From Polyporus tsugae (Eukaryota; Basidiomycota; Agaricomycetes; Polyporales; Polyporaceae), in contig JAHRBS010000013.1 in assembly GCA_024305745.1 (NCBI GenBank), positions 124,001-188,000 of the forward strand: a stretch of DNA of 64,000 nucleotides, written 5' to 3'. How positions within the stretch are numbered: the first letter of the stretch is position 1; every line of letters begins with the position of its first letter. Both the position numbers and the translations under genes were made by a program. Shown piece after piece: positions 1 to 11,098 of this stretch. The notes under the pieces are model-generated. The model ran no database searches, was not told the DNA's origin, and saw only the letters and a list, made by a program, of their open reading frames with translations.

Positions 1-738
1 AGGCCGGGGTGTCAACGTTTCAACTGCCACAGCGCGGATACTTTGCAGTACGTTGCTTGTTCGATTGGACAAACATTCTCACGCCAATGCTCGATTTACA
101 GACCAGATCCAGCGCTGATGCGTGGCTGAGCCGCGACCCACGATGTGATTCTACGCGGATTTGATGAAGGTCCTAGCGCTGTCTGGGTGGTGGCGGATAT
201 GTCAGGCATGGCGGGCACTCGATCACTCGCCAATTATGGTACGTGCTTTGAACCGCGCTCGAGCTTAACGTCTCCGACTTATTGTTATTCCAATACGTCT
301 AAACCCACACCCCTCAACCCCCCGAATGCACGGAATTTATTCACAGCCGGCAGGATGTTGCCCCTGGGCCCAAGTGCCTGACAAGGGGCCGGTGTTCAAT
401 TTCCACACGAAGACAAGTTAGCTGGCTGCGGCGGCAAGCGGGACTTGGGGCGGATGCATTGGCGGTAAGTCGAGTTTCACGCATTCAGGGGCGGCAGGTG
501 CTCATTAAGCAGTCTCACGAGCACTTGGAACGGTATGTACGTTACAATCACATTGTATATGTCGACACTGACTGAGGAGGTTGCCAGATGCTGCAAGTTC
601 ACACAGCGCGAGTCACCGCTGGCAATCTACGTTCGTCGGCAGAAGGACTCAACAATCGCACGCACGCGGCCGGACGGACCAGGCTCGAGATAGTGACGGG
701 AAGTGGGTAGTTGGAGTAGGACACGGACGAGGTGGTCC

Positions 739-1114
739 TTGGCGCTCCGCCGGCCCGGAAAGATGTTCGCGAGTTCGAGCCTCGCAGAGACACGATATCC
801 TGCATAAGTATTTACACGCACGCAGCTCGACAGACCAGGCTCAAGACAGAGACGGGAAGAAGAGGCTGTTGCTTCGACCAGTACGTCCACTATGTGGTTG
901 GAGTAGGACTGGCGAGCGATAGTCGTTGGCGCTCCGCCGGCCCGGAAAGGTGTTCGCGGATTCGAGCCTCACGGAGACACTATCCTGCATGGATATGAAA
1001 GAGAAAAGTACGTACCCTGTAATCCGAGCACTCGGGGCGAGTCTGACGTCTTGGCAGCGTCCATGCCTGAGTTCATGCGGGGCAGGGATGACTTGGGGCT
1101 CACCTAGAGAAGAC
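739..1114. repeat. 188 bp tandem duplication in unit A spacer
   Basis: The segment beginning GGCGCTCCGCCGGCCCGGAAA at 739 recurs at 927, each followed by a diverged copy of a stretch with GTTCGAGCCTC and ATATGAAAGAG-like words. Unit D has the same pair (about 35203 and 35391). Units B and C have a single copy. Confidence 0.6.
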
Positions 1115-1683
1115 TTGACCGGCGGCGGAAGGGGATTGCACTCGTGCGCTCCGCCGGCCTCGTTCCATTTGCGGCTCAAGGTTCGCGACTCGCGTGCGGC
1201 ACTCATGCGGGATGCGACTCGCGAAGACCGACTCGCTGCGTTCAAGGACTCACCTGGGACACATCGTCACGGAGGGCTCGCCGGCGTCGACATCGTGTCT
1301 GCCAGTCCATCCACGGACACTGACAGGCGCAACAATCTGGTATCAGGTACGTACCAGTGTGATAGCTTTACTCCCTAGACCAGAGAGAACCACTGCGCGT
1401 GGCAGCGCGCGCTCCGAGTGCTCTGAAGGCAGATCCGGCGGGTGAACTGTGTTGAGGCGAATGTGGTGTATGTAGTAGACGGGATTTGAAGCGGGCATTG
1501 CATGTAGCACGGACACCGAATGCACGAGCGAGGCGGACGTAGTGGTGCAGAACAGAGAGATGTGTCAAGCGAGACACGAAGCGGGACCGGAAGAGCAGAA
1601 TAGGCGCTCGTGGACCTGGTGTTTGAGTCGTCCCCTGCGTGGCTCCGAGTCTCCGCTGTCTTCTGTGCTGTACACCGATACCA

Positions 1684-1740
1684 CTGTACTGTATCTACAA
1701 GACTGTACTGTACCCACAAGACTACTGTATCTACAAGACT
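1684..1740. repeat. Minisatellite just past the GH35 copy 1 stop codon
   Basis: Alternating words CTGTACTGTA and ATCTACAAGACT / CCCACAAGACT repeat in tandem. The block begins 18 bases beyond the stop codon of the minus-strand gene, so it would lie in the 3' UTR or immediately downstream. Copy number and word order differ in every array unit. Confidence 0.75.
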
Positions 1741-4271
1741 GCCCAAGTCCACCATTATCAACGGCCCTTTTCGCGTCTTCGTCTCTGCGTCCGGAGTGCA
1801 TAAATTATATTCCGAGTCCGCACTAACGCTACACTGCCACTGTCTCCAGCCCCGTTCGTCCTCCTCTTATCCGCGACGACCCACCCCGCATCGTCGTACC
1901 CCCTCCCCACCTCCGGCAAGCTGTCCGCATACCGCCACCCCCTCAGCTCCGGCACACCCACGCCCCTCACCCCGACCATCTCGCTCTTCAGCGCAAGCTC
2001 CGCGCACATCCCACTCGCGCCCAGCTGCGCCATCGTCCCGACCGGCTCCCCGTTCCACGTCACCCGCACCACCTCGGGCGGGGCGAACACCATCAGCGGC
2101 ACGCTCGCGTTCAGGTCCCCGACCAGCGCCAGCGTCTTCGTCCTAGTCTTCCCGTCGTCTGCATCCGCCGCGACGAGCGACGCGTTGCGCACCAAGTACG
2201 GCCCGCCCACGAGCACGCTCACGTTCGTCCCGAACTGCCAGAACCCCTCGAGCCCCGGAACGGTGTCGGGTTTGGGTGTCTCGGAGCGGATGGCGGGCGG
2301 TGCCCAGAACATCGCGGCGGTCGTGGCGTCTGCGTACAGCACCAGCTGCACCGCCGACTCCCATACCGTGATCAGCCCGTCAACCCCGGGGAGGACCGTC
2401 ACCGTCGTCACGCTGTTCGTCGCGGCGGACTGGAACTGGACGAGAGACGATGACGCGCGGACGCCGCTGTGCCCGGCGGGGGTGAACGCGAACTCGTGCG
2501 ACTGGTCGGCATGGCCGTAGAGGAAGAGGACGTCCCGCGCGCCGATCGTGCCCGCGAAGAAGACAGAGGCGGTCGTGTAGAGGAGCGCGCCGCGTGCGCC
2601 GAACGTGTAGTCGGTGATGATGAGCTTGGACTGGCGGCCGTTGAGCGCGATGCCGTCCGTCGTCGTGGGGATCGTGAGCGTGCCCTGCGATGTGCGGAGG
2701 GAGACCGTGAACGCGATGTTTGCCCTGTTGACAAGTGAGATGAGCGAAGGCAATGGAGAAAAGAACATACGTCGATGTGGAATCATTCTGGCGGGTGATG
2801 AGGAAGCCAGTGCCGGAGTCCGGGTTCCTGAGGTACGTGCCGTACGCCAGGCTGTTGTTGATCGCGATTACCGGAATGCCGGTCGCAGACTCTCCAACCC
2901 AATCGGTCTTGCGGAATTGAGGAGAGGAGCGCAGGAAGATGCCCTGACGCTTCACCTCGTCGTACTTGTCCGTGAGCAGACGAGTCTCCCGGATCGGCGA
3001 CCCGTAGTCGTAGCTACGAACGTAATCAGACAACTTCCGAAGAGATCCCGATCGACGCATACACGCATACCTTGTATACACCCCTGGGAAAGCGATGCCG
3101 CCCCAATTCGTCCCTCTGCGCATTCTGGTCAACATACTAACCCAGTAGATCAAACACAACTCACCCATAAAACATGTAATAGCTAATCAGCTTCGCGTTA
3201 CCCGCCCAATTGTGCTTGTAAAACACGTCCTCAAAGTACGGGCCCGTCAGGACAGCGCACGCGTCGTAGCCAGGGCCCGCCCAAGGGTCAAACGCGCCGC
3301 CCTGGAACTCGGGCATGTACCACGGCTGGCTCGGATTCACCTTCGCGTGGTATTGGTGGAAGTTCGTCGATACGTTCTTCCACACGTGCGGGTTCGAGCA
3401 GTCGAATGCCTGCGGGTATGCGTCCTGCGTGTCGGGTGAGACATCCGTGTGTATGACAAACGAAAAGGGGGACGTACGAGGCCGTAGATGTCAACGGAAC
3501 CGGTGCCGTTGACAAAGGCCTGGCGTTCATTGGGGTCGTTGTATGTTCTACAAGCGCAGCGCGTTAGTATGATGCGCGTACAGAGACAACCCGGTGAAAA
3601 GCTCACAGAGGGATGACGATACCGCCTTCATGGTACTGATCCTCGAGCTGCTGGAAGTAGAGCTGGTGCGTGATGCTCTGAGAATACTCATTATCTGGCC
3701 AATCTTCAGCTCGTATTCCAAATCGAGGATCCTCGACGTGCACTCACCGATCTGGATAGCTGCACGGAGAAACGAGGCGCATCGCGTGAATACCGAATGG
3801 AAGCGACCCAAGACTGCGATACGTACCGATCACTGGCCCGCCTTTGGTGACCTGGTAGTCGACAGTCTCCTTGATGACCCCGTCGATGTAAGGCTCGTAC
3901 GCCTCAGTCCAGTCAGTCGCGTTCGTCCTGACCTGCCCGCAGTCTCGGTCGTGATCCAGTGGGCGATGCCGCCTGCAGACGTCTCCGCGTTGATCTGCCG
4001 CAGCGAGCACGATGCCGTCAGTCCTCGCACTGGCGCGCCTGAGCGAACGACACGACCGGAAAGGCGGGTGTTTTGGGAGGAGGGCGACAGTGTGGAAACT
4101 TCAAGTTCCTTGGAACGGGTTGGGGTGTGTGAGTCCATAAAGGGGAAATCTTGGGAAAACTGGCTGGAAACGGGAGACATTGTCCCGATACCCCATAGAC
4201 TCGTAACCAGCCCTTTTGGAATGCGTCCCGAAAAAGAAAACAGCCTGAGGACAAGGGGACGGTTCCAAAAG

Positions 4272-4867
4272 GTCTGGTGAATTTCGTAGAGACGGGTGCC
4301 AGTGGGGGATTGTCACGCCCACGTGAGTTGAGGCGCGCCGTGCCCACCTTTTTCCCTGCCAATCCAGGCTGCTACATCCAAAAGAGGACACGAACAGCAG
4401 GGTCGGAACACGATAGCCTCCTGCTCAGAACTAGCGACGCGCGCGCGCGGTGTCCCAATAGTTTAGAGCAGCGTCGTGCCAGTGCTTCCCGCTCGTTGCC
4501 CAATTGCGCGCATACATCCGCTAGCTTCGAGGCCTGTCACCTCCGCCACTATACCCTGATATATGCGCATGCGGGTTAGAGGGATCGCGCCCACCCTTTC
4601 CCCCTGAGACAACGGCGCGGTCTGGCGCGAGTTGCATCTCGCGCATATCCTCCCCAGCCGCCCGCTAGCGTTTGGGCACGAGCGACGTCGGCGTTCAACG
4701 TACACTCATACGCGAACCCGCTAAACCTGCCGGCTCGCACGCACATCCACCCAGAACGTCGTCCCAATTTGGCGTAGTGCTGCATTGCCTGCAGGAGCAA
4801 GGAGCAGAGGACGCGTGTGTCACGCAAAGTGACAATCCCCCACCCACCTCTACAAAAGTCACCAGAC
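4272..4867. mobile_element. MITE-like element with terminal inverted repeats in intron 5 of GH35 copy 1
   Basis: About 600 bp present only in copy 1. The ends form an inverted repeat of 39-45 bp (4272-4316 against 4829-4867), starting with GTCTGGTGA and ending with a perfect 15 bp match GTGGGGGATTGTCAC. The interior has no ORF above about 100 codons, so it would be non-autonomous. I could not identify a clear target-site duplication, and the family cannot be named. Copies 2-4 have a 394 bp intron without it. Confidence 0.7.
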
Positions 4868-4871
4868 GTTA

Positions 4872-4940
4872 TAGGGTGTGTCTCTGCTCGGGTTTTTCGC
4901 TCTCCGCCCGAAACTCTGACCCGGGCAGAGACACACGCTA
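4872..4940. repeat. Small inverted repeat (hairpin) beside the MITE
   Basis: ATAGGGTGTGTCTCTGCTCGGG (4872-4893 region) pairs with CCCGGGCAGAGACACACGCTAT (4919-4940) with two mismatches over 22 bp, leaving a loop of about 25 bp. It lies directly right of the MITE-like element within the DNA that is unique to copy 1. Confidence 0.6.
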
Positions 4941-5807
4941 TGACGGATGGTTTCGAGACTAGGAAACGACATGTTTCCCGAACCCCGAAACGCCCTAGAA
5001 ACTATCAAGAAACTTGAAATGTCCAAAGCAGTTTCCCCCCTAATCCCAAGACACGGGCCTGCCGTGCCGGTCGTGCTATTCGTATGAGCATTCATCGTGC
5101 ACTTACGTAAGGACCTGCCCCGAGGACTGTCAGCGACGAAGACACGGAATGGAAGGAGGCCGTTCACCTGGGCGCAGGACGACGAAGATGCCTGCCTCGC
5201 TGGCTGCCTCATAGATAGGCTTGAGAGCACGCCAGTCGTCGAAGTCGACTACCCCGCGGGAGGGGTTGGTGAGGCCCACTATGACGGCGTCAGTGCTTCC
5301 GAGTCGCACCCAGGTTCAAGTTCATGGAGGACGCACTGTGGACGTATATGCTGCATCCAGGAGTGACTCAGCCCGCATACATAGCACTAATTGCGCATGT
5401 ACAAACCTGACGCCGTTGAGGCCAGCGGCGACCATCTTCTGGAAGATGTCGAGCCAGAGCTCGCGCACGGGAAGCCGGAACGTGTGGAATTCGCCCGAGC
5501 TGATCGTGCACGGTCAGCGCAAGCGCAAGCGTGACGTCGATCTGTAACTCAACACTCACTGTAGGAAGACGCGCTGATCGTGGATCCATAGGGTGTAGTT
5601 GTCCCACTGGACGACATCAGAATAACCGGTGGACTGGCGAGGCGGGTCGACTGCTCTGGAGGGCGTAGTCAAGGGCCACGTGAGGAGGACGAGACAGAAG
5701 GTGAGGATGGCGGGCAGTGCCCAGGACGGGTAGCTACGCCAGAGGAGCATGTCGGACAGAGTCTGCTTCCACGTCCTCTCGGGCTGGAGGAAGCCATGGT
5801 GTGCGGC

Positions 5808-5813
5808 TTTATA
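5808..5813 (-). promoter_or_regulatory. TATA box of GH35 copy 1
   Basis: TATAAA on the minus strand, 58-63 bases before the start codon at 5750. The same box sits at the same distance in the other array copies. It supports the start at MLL..RRYPSW rather than an upstream in-frame ATG. Confidence 0.55.
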
Positions 5814-6044
5814 GTGGTCCGAGGGGGCTCCAAGTGCAGCCTTGCGATTGCCGTCATGGTGTGCTGGTTGAAGAGAAGCATATGATGATGGAAGAGGTTG
5901 TTTCTCGCACCTGGCTATGTCGGCATACGCGAGGCGAGGGTCATGAGTTTGTTGTGGGTGCGGACCGGGGGGATCCATCGCGTTCTCCAGTGGTCGTCCA
6001 CGGCGGAGGACAACCACACGGTTCGCGACCCGGGACACCGGATC

Positions 6045-6639
6045 TGGATCCGGGGACATATCGGGATACACGGTCACATGGGACGGCGCCTTCCAACGTC
6101 GACGCGTCAAGCGCCGTCCTTCAGCTTCAGCCTTGCCAACGCCTTCCCCAGCCCCGGTTTCACAGGCGATCGCAGGCGTGGATAGTGCTCCCTCCGACCG
6201 ACCTTCCGCCTCTGTCAGACTCTTTCCCCCTCATGTTCGCCTTCGACGCTCTTCCGAACAATTATTTTTGCCTGTCGGGATCCCTATGCGAGCCTCAAAC
6301 AACGCTCACCACGACTGCAAGTACACCGGACATGTCCCTCGCTCCGCACTGCTCTCACTGGCATACGCGCGCGGCTTGCCATCTCGCTCCTCTCGCTTCC
6401 AACTCTCGGTCTGCTTGGCGAAACGGCACAGTCCGTGCCGCCGCGCTGCCCCCTTCCGTCGCCGAGCCCTCTGGTGAGCCCCACTCCACCCCTCTCTGGG
6501 CATCGCGCGCTCACACAGCCTATCAACAGGATGTTCTCAAACGTCCACTCAAGTACCGGAGACCCGTGAACAGCCACCAAGACGGTTGTGAGCCGCTCTG
6601 CGTAGAGCATGGGAAGCGTCGACATTGCCGTACCTCTGT
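6045..6639. promoter_or_regulatory. Pyrimidine-rich upstream stretch between GH35 copy 1 and GATA relic
   Basis: The stretch lies between the minus-strand GH35 promoter and the plus-strand GATA-finger relic. It has CT-rich runs (around 6190-6235) like those in fungal promoters, and a possible 47 bp intron (6472-6518, GTGAGC...CACAG) whose acceptor is destroyed in units B and C (CACACCG). It may be the promoter and 5' end of the relic gene; no start codon is conserved in all copies. Confidence 0.35.
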
Positions 6640-9600
6640 GAGCGTGCGAGGTACATGAAATCTCGGCTCTCTGACGTCACCGAGCCTCGTACTGACCCGC
6701 CTAACCTCCAGCATCACAAAACCAGCAACCTGGACACAACGCAGGCCGGTGGAGATGCGAACACCGCCCACGGCCCCATCCGCTGGAACATGTCGCCTCC
6801 CCCGCTCTGGATACGAACGGCACGGCCTCAAAGCGACGGCGCCCTGGACGCATTATGTACGTGCCTCCCCACAATCGAGCGGGTGGGCCCCAGGGGTGGA
6901 ACCCTTTGTAACGTTTGCGGCCGGTTTGCCAGCGAACAGCGCTCGTTCAGCTGAAAGCCGGCGCAACTGTCGATTTCATGGGCACACCGCCACTGGTCAC
7001 CCGATGCCGCCCCGTCACAACCAGGTTGTCTGGAAGGTATGTCCGCGCCGTTCATCTGGGCCTGAGCGAACCTCACAAAACTGCCAGGACGATCGTGGAA
7101 GCCGTGCACGATATTCTGCGGGACCCTTTGCCCGCAATGCGCCGGTAAGTCGCCTGCTACTCGTCTCCAAGGCGCCGCACCGTGTTCTAACCGACTCAAT
7201 ATAGTCTCTGATCACTTACGCAATGAACACCGACGGCTCTGCGAAGATCCAACCCCGGAAATCGCGTTTGAGGCGATTTCGTCGCACTCAAAAAGTGCGG
7301 TCGGTAAACCACACTCCCCACGCCCGGTGCGGCCGGACAACCACTTCAAACGACGTGTATGGCTCTTGGATGGGCCGTACAGACGGGTTTGGACGGCCTC
7401 AATCGCGGTCTCACAATCGCTTTGGACGACCGCCGTAGACGCGCCGACACCGGGACCAGCATATCTCCTCCCAAACACATCGGGGCGACGCAGCAGCTGG
7501 TCGACCCTGCCGTCCGTAGGTCTGATGGTCAGGACGCCGTGGATGGTGGCCGGCGAGAGCGAGGACCGCACCGCCGGCAGCATAAGTGTCCCAGAGTGAT
7601 ACCAGGACACGCGGTGCGCGACAACTGTTCGTCGGCCGTCAGCCACGACGACGGCCGCCAGACAACATGCCGGCGCGATGACAGGGACACCCGACGAGTC
7701 CGAAGTCACTGCCGTCGCGTCGGGATTGGCGGTGTGGGGAACAACCGGTCGTGTCTCGTGCGCGCCGGGTGAGTAAACTGCAAACATTTACTGTGTCGGG
7801 TGTCAGAACTCATTTTACCACCCACAGGACGACCGGCGACTATCTCCGCATCCAACGCCGCCGGTTTGGGGACGACGGTACAAGATCTCAAAAAATCGCG
7901 TTTTCGAACACGCTCGGAAGGTGCGGTCAGCAAACCCGACTCCCCACGCTCGGTACGGCCGACCGAACACTTCCAATGAAGTGTCTAGTCCATGGACGTG
8001 CCGTACGAACGGTTCTGGACCGCCAGAGATGCCTTCTCAAGTTCAGCACGTAGGCGGGCAATGGGACGCGCACCAAAGACTGGAGCCTGTCGGTCACGAC
8101 AGCGATGCCGGCCGCCCTCGACATCTCAGACATGAACGAGGCAAGCACGGACGACGTCCGTGGAGAACGGCCGTCGCCACGCCCGGAGCAGCCGTCGATG
8201 AAGAGACGGTTTACGTATTGTCGACGCGGGGTGAGTAAATGGCACTTAGCTCCCGCGCCGTGCGGCAGAGCGCATGCTGACAACTCGTACAACAGTCTGT
8301 GGTCACTTCCGTAACGAACACTGCCGGTTTGGCGAAGATCCACCGCGATTCAACAAATTGCGATCAGCGCAATTTCGATGCACTCGGAGAGCGCGGCCAG
8401 CGAACTCGGGCCCACGCGCTCCAAGCTGCCGGAGGAACACTTCGAACGAAATGCCCGGTGCTCAGCGGCACCATCCGGACGATCTGCCCCGGCCGGCGGA
8501 CGTACCCCGCCATCCACGCAGGCTGGCGGGTGAGTGGGAGACACGCCACCCCATTCGATTCTACGCCGGCTACGTCGACAGGATCCACTGCGTTTCACTG
8601 CGGAGGAATCTCGGGAGCTCATCTGGCGGCACTTCAGCGCGAACCTCGACCCCACGAACAACAACGTCGTGGGATACAACAAGCGAGCGATCCCGGCTGC
8701 GCGACCTCATCAGGCACACCGTCAACTCCGGTTGTGCGGTACTCTGGACCATCGGGAAACGACGGATGGAGGGACGTGCCAGGTGAGTTAACCGACACCG
8801 TCTTCTCGAGGCTGACATATGCTCAGTGCGGGAGACACGCCGCCACCGTTGAGTCCGTTGGACAAATGGAGAGCGTGCGCGATCGGCGCCGGGAAACACG
8901 AGTATACTCACCTGTTAGATACCGCATCGTCTTGTCTATAGATTTCTCGACTAGCCCGCTGCGCCGTTACTGGTGGTCAATATATTTTTGCCGCGCAGAA
9001 GAGCTTGGCTGGGTGACGTACCACACTTGCACCACTTGCCGGCGAGCCGACTGGGACCGATGTCACGATGATCAGCATGTGGTTTCGCTCCAGGAGACCG
9101 TGTACGTATACTTACATACCTCTTTTGGGCGTGTCTAGGCACATCACGAAAAGCCGGGACAAGCGAGATCGCACCGCTGAAACTTGGATGATCAGGTCCA
9201 GACCGTGCGTATCTCGTACTGACGTACACAAGTATCATGGCCATCCAACCGATGCCCGCCGCACCAGGGACTGCGAAGTTTGAACCCGGACAGTGAGTTA
9301 GCCGCGTCCTTGTCAGCGTCGATAACCAAGTTGACGCACCGTTGAACAACAGCTCCGACAATCGTATCCGAGGCGCGCTGCGGAAGGACATTGTCAGCAC
9401 CATTCAACAATACACATATCGGATCTGAAACGAGTGGCGGAACTCGGTGACAAGGCACGGGCCCCACGTCGCCAGTTTCAGACGGCCGCAAGGGATTGAA
9501 AGTTAAAACCTAGCTCACCGACAGCGACCCGGAGATCAAACCAGTTTCTCGGGCTGCTCTCGCAACTTGAAGGTGTGCGCCGATTGGCCCGTGGAGGGAC

Positions 9601-10271
9601 TCGCGAGTGCGGGGCAGGCACGAAACGCAAGCGGTCGATTAGTAGGTTGCGGGGAGTAAGGAGGGTAGGCAGCGGATCGGACTCGGACTGTGTCGACAAA
9701 GACGACGACGAGTGGCCATGGATGGTGAGTGAACTTCAAGAACAGCGCCGCGCTTGCAATTACTTATGCATTTTTCGCCATGGCCCGTGCACGAAGTTCC
9801 ACACGCACAGACCCTCCGATGGGGCCCCAAAATCAGAGCCTGACGGACGTGGCCTCGACTGCTTGGGCTTGCGGACGAGGCGGGCGGGACAAGTGGCATA
9901 CGGACGGACGGAACACCGGCACTGCGATGCGTGGTTATGCGCAAGGTTCTGGGCGCGCTTGTGATCGGGCGCGGTTCAATGGCAAGCGGTCCGCAAATTA
10001 CATCCCCCAGCCGATATTGGGAGCTCTGATCGGATGCTGTCTGGATCGTGGGGTCAGCGAATGCACTTCCGGGTAAGTTCAAGTTAGTCATTTGTTCGGC
10101 GGCGGCGGCGACGGACTCCGATGCCAATGTAGCCGCTAACTAACAAACTGCTATCCCAGGATGATGCACTGTGGTCGGCGACCACTGGCACGGCCTAGCA
10201 GGACGACGTCCACCCAGGAATGTTTCAAGAGCCACGGAAAGCCGGAGTGTAAAAATGCAGCACATCGATGG
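6640..10271 (+). pseudogene. Decayed multi-finger GATA-type zinc finger gene (unit B)
   Basis: A chain of short exon-like blocks separated by good GT-AG introns: 7037-7087, 7145-7204, 7769-7827, 8231-8295, 8530-8581, 8783-8826 and 10075-10159. Three blocks resemble GATA fingers. The first (6856-6918) reads ERVGPRGGTLCNVCG, matching the second half of a finger. The second (9860-9940) has a C..L...AGQ spacing ending CDAWLC. The third (10200-10271) reads TTSTQECFKSHGKPECKNAAHRW, close to TTSTPEWRxGPxGxxxLCNACGxRW. Other blocks (7325-7400, 7945-8010, 8405-8480) are diverged repeats of one another. Each finger has lost cysteines or gained frame changes, and stops follow the first, so I read a relic of a transcription-factor-like gene. 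The finger assignment is inferred by eye. Confidence 0.45.
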
Positions 10272-10789
10272 GTAAGTTCCGCAGAATACGTACCACCAGT
10301 ATCTTCCACTCACACCACACCCATTCTCTATTACCTTCCCGCTGGTCGCTTCTCCGTCTGATGCAATTTTCGCTTGAGCATTCGCTGGCGGATGATAACA
10401 GTTGAATATTGGCCGCTATTCTGGACTTGCCCGTTGTGTGAAGACTCAGATCGGGCCGCGCACCTCTCCCTCGGAAGTTATTTATCCAGTTCGCACGCAC
10501 GGCAAGGCCGGCCGCTGAGCGCCTTGTACAGCTCCAACGACAACTGCAATTATCGATGTCTGGCTGGCGAACCATTTGTCGCGAGCGTGAAACAATGTAG
10601 CCTACTAACATTCACTGACATAAACTAATGTATGGTAGCATGACAGAACAACCACTGTGATTAGCAACAACAGCAAGCAGTCAAAGACTCGGACCTCTGT
10701 GACCGACGTCCCCTAGTAAGTAGTACCTGATGCACTCGCCACAACCAAGTCAGGCCGAGGTGGAACAACAGTCCAAACCCGCCTGCAAC

Positions 10790-11098
10790 CTAGTTGTCCC
10801 ACTCAACAGGGACGTACCTTGGCGTCTTCGGGCCAGTCTTGGGGTGGCCGCGGAGAGCTAGGTTGTACGGGTTCGTCTTGTAGCGGTAGCGGCCGCACCC
10901 GATGTCCTCTCGGCCGCCTGAACGCTTGCGATGCACGCACTTCGGAGCCGGAGTGAAGTGTTTGGCATCAAGCGAGGCTGCGAGCCGTTCGGCGTCGGTG
11001 ATTGGGACGAACCTCAATACGCCGGTCGGCGGTGGCCCCAGAGGTGCTCGAGGTGTGTGAGGACTGGAGTTCCACCACGGATATGTGTGCCGGCGCAC
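10790..11098 (-). CDS. Conserved hypothetical small ORF (102 aa), unit B
   Basis: An open frame of 102 codons, basic, with a Cys/Arg/Lys-rich middle and a C-terminus ending YVPVEWDN. I do not recognise the family. The frame is open with only two or three substitutions in all three array copies, but these copies are so recent that this is weak evidence for coding. It may be one exon of a larger gene or a chance ORF. It is convergent with the GATA relic upstream. Confidence 0.25.
   Translation of the reverse strand: MRRHTYPWWNSSPHTPRAPLGPPPTGVLRFVPITDAERLAASLDAKHFTPAPKCVHRKRSGGREDIGCGRYRYKTNPYNLALRGHPKTGPKTPRYVPVEWDN

Larger units (their letters stand above)
1..1757. other. Gene-poor spacer downstream of GH35 copy 1
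   Basis: I see no convincing gene. Short ORFs on both strands overlap each other and are broken by indels between the array copies. The stretch includes a 188 bp tandem duplication (739-1114) and ends in the TGTACTGTA minisatellite. Equivalent spacers lie at 12069-13673, 23247-24832 and 34431-36204. Confidence 0.6.
1758..5750 (-). pseudogene. GH35 beta-galactosidase copy 1, truncated and frameshifted
   Basis: Thirteen exons can be aligned with the intact paralogue at 46028-50141: 5560-5750, 5407-5499, 5337-5350, 5168-5278, 5107-5114, 3827-3994, 3748-3759, 3607-3694, 3478-3547, 3165-3424, 3071-3115, 2771-3013 and 1758-2724. Exon 6 is 168 nt instead of the 169 nt seen in five other copies; one base is missing near 3933 (CCTGCC where the others have CCGTGCC). 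The frame then runs into a stop about 30 codons on, before both catalytic glutamates, so this copy should make no active enzyme. It also lacks the C-terminal domains like its array sisters. Intron 5 is 1112 bp instead of 394 bp because of inserted DNA. The N-terminal hydrophobic signal segment is still readable. Confidence 0.85.
1..6044. repeat. Tandem array, unit A (partial, left edge outside window)
   Basis: This is the right-hand part of an 11.2 kb tandem unit and contains GH35 copy 1 with its flanks. The unit boundary is placed at the GGGACACCGGATC motif (6032-6044). The same motif occurs at the end of each later unit, and at 39762 homology between copies stops. The stretch 1-1500 is closer to unit D (34431-35960) than to the neighbouring units, for example in a shared 188 bp duplication. 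Unit A also has about 720 bp of extra intron DNA not found in the other units. Confidence 0.85.

Noticed and set aside
9639..10127. 162-codon minus-strand ORF opposite the GATA relic
   Set aside because: It covers introns and exons of the plus-strand relic alike and shows no domain. It is most likely a shadow frame of GC-rich DNA.
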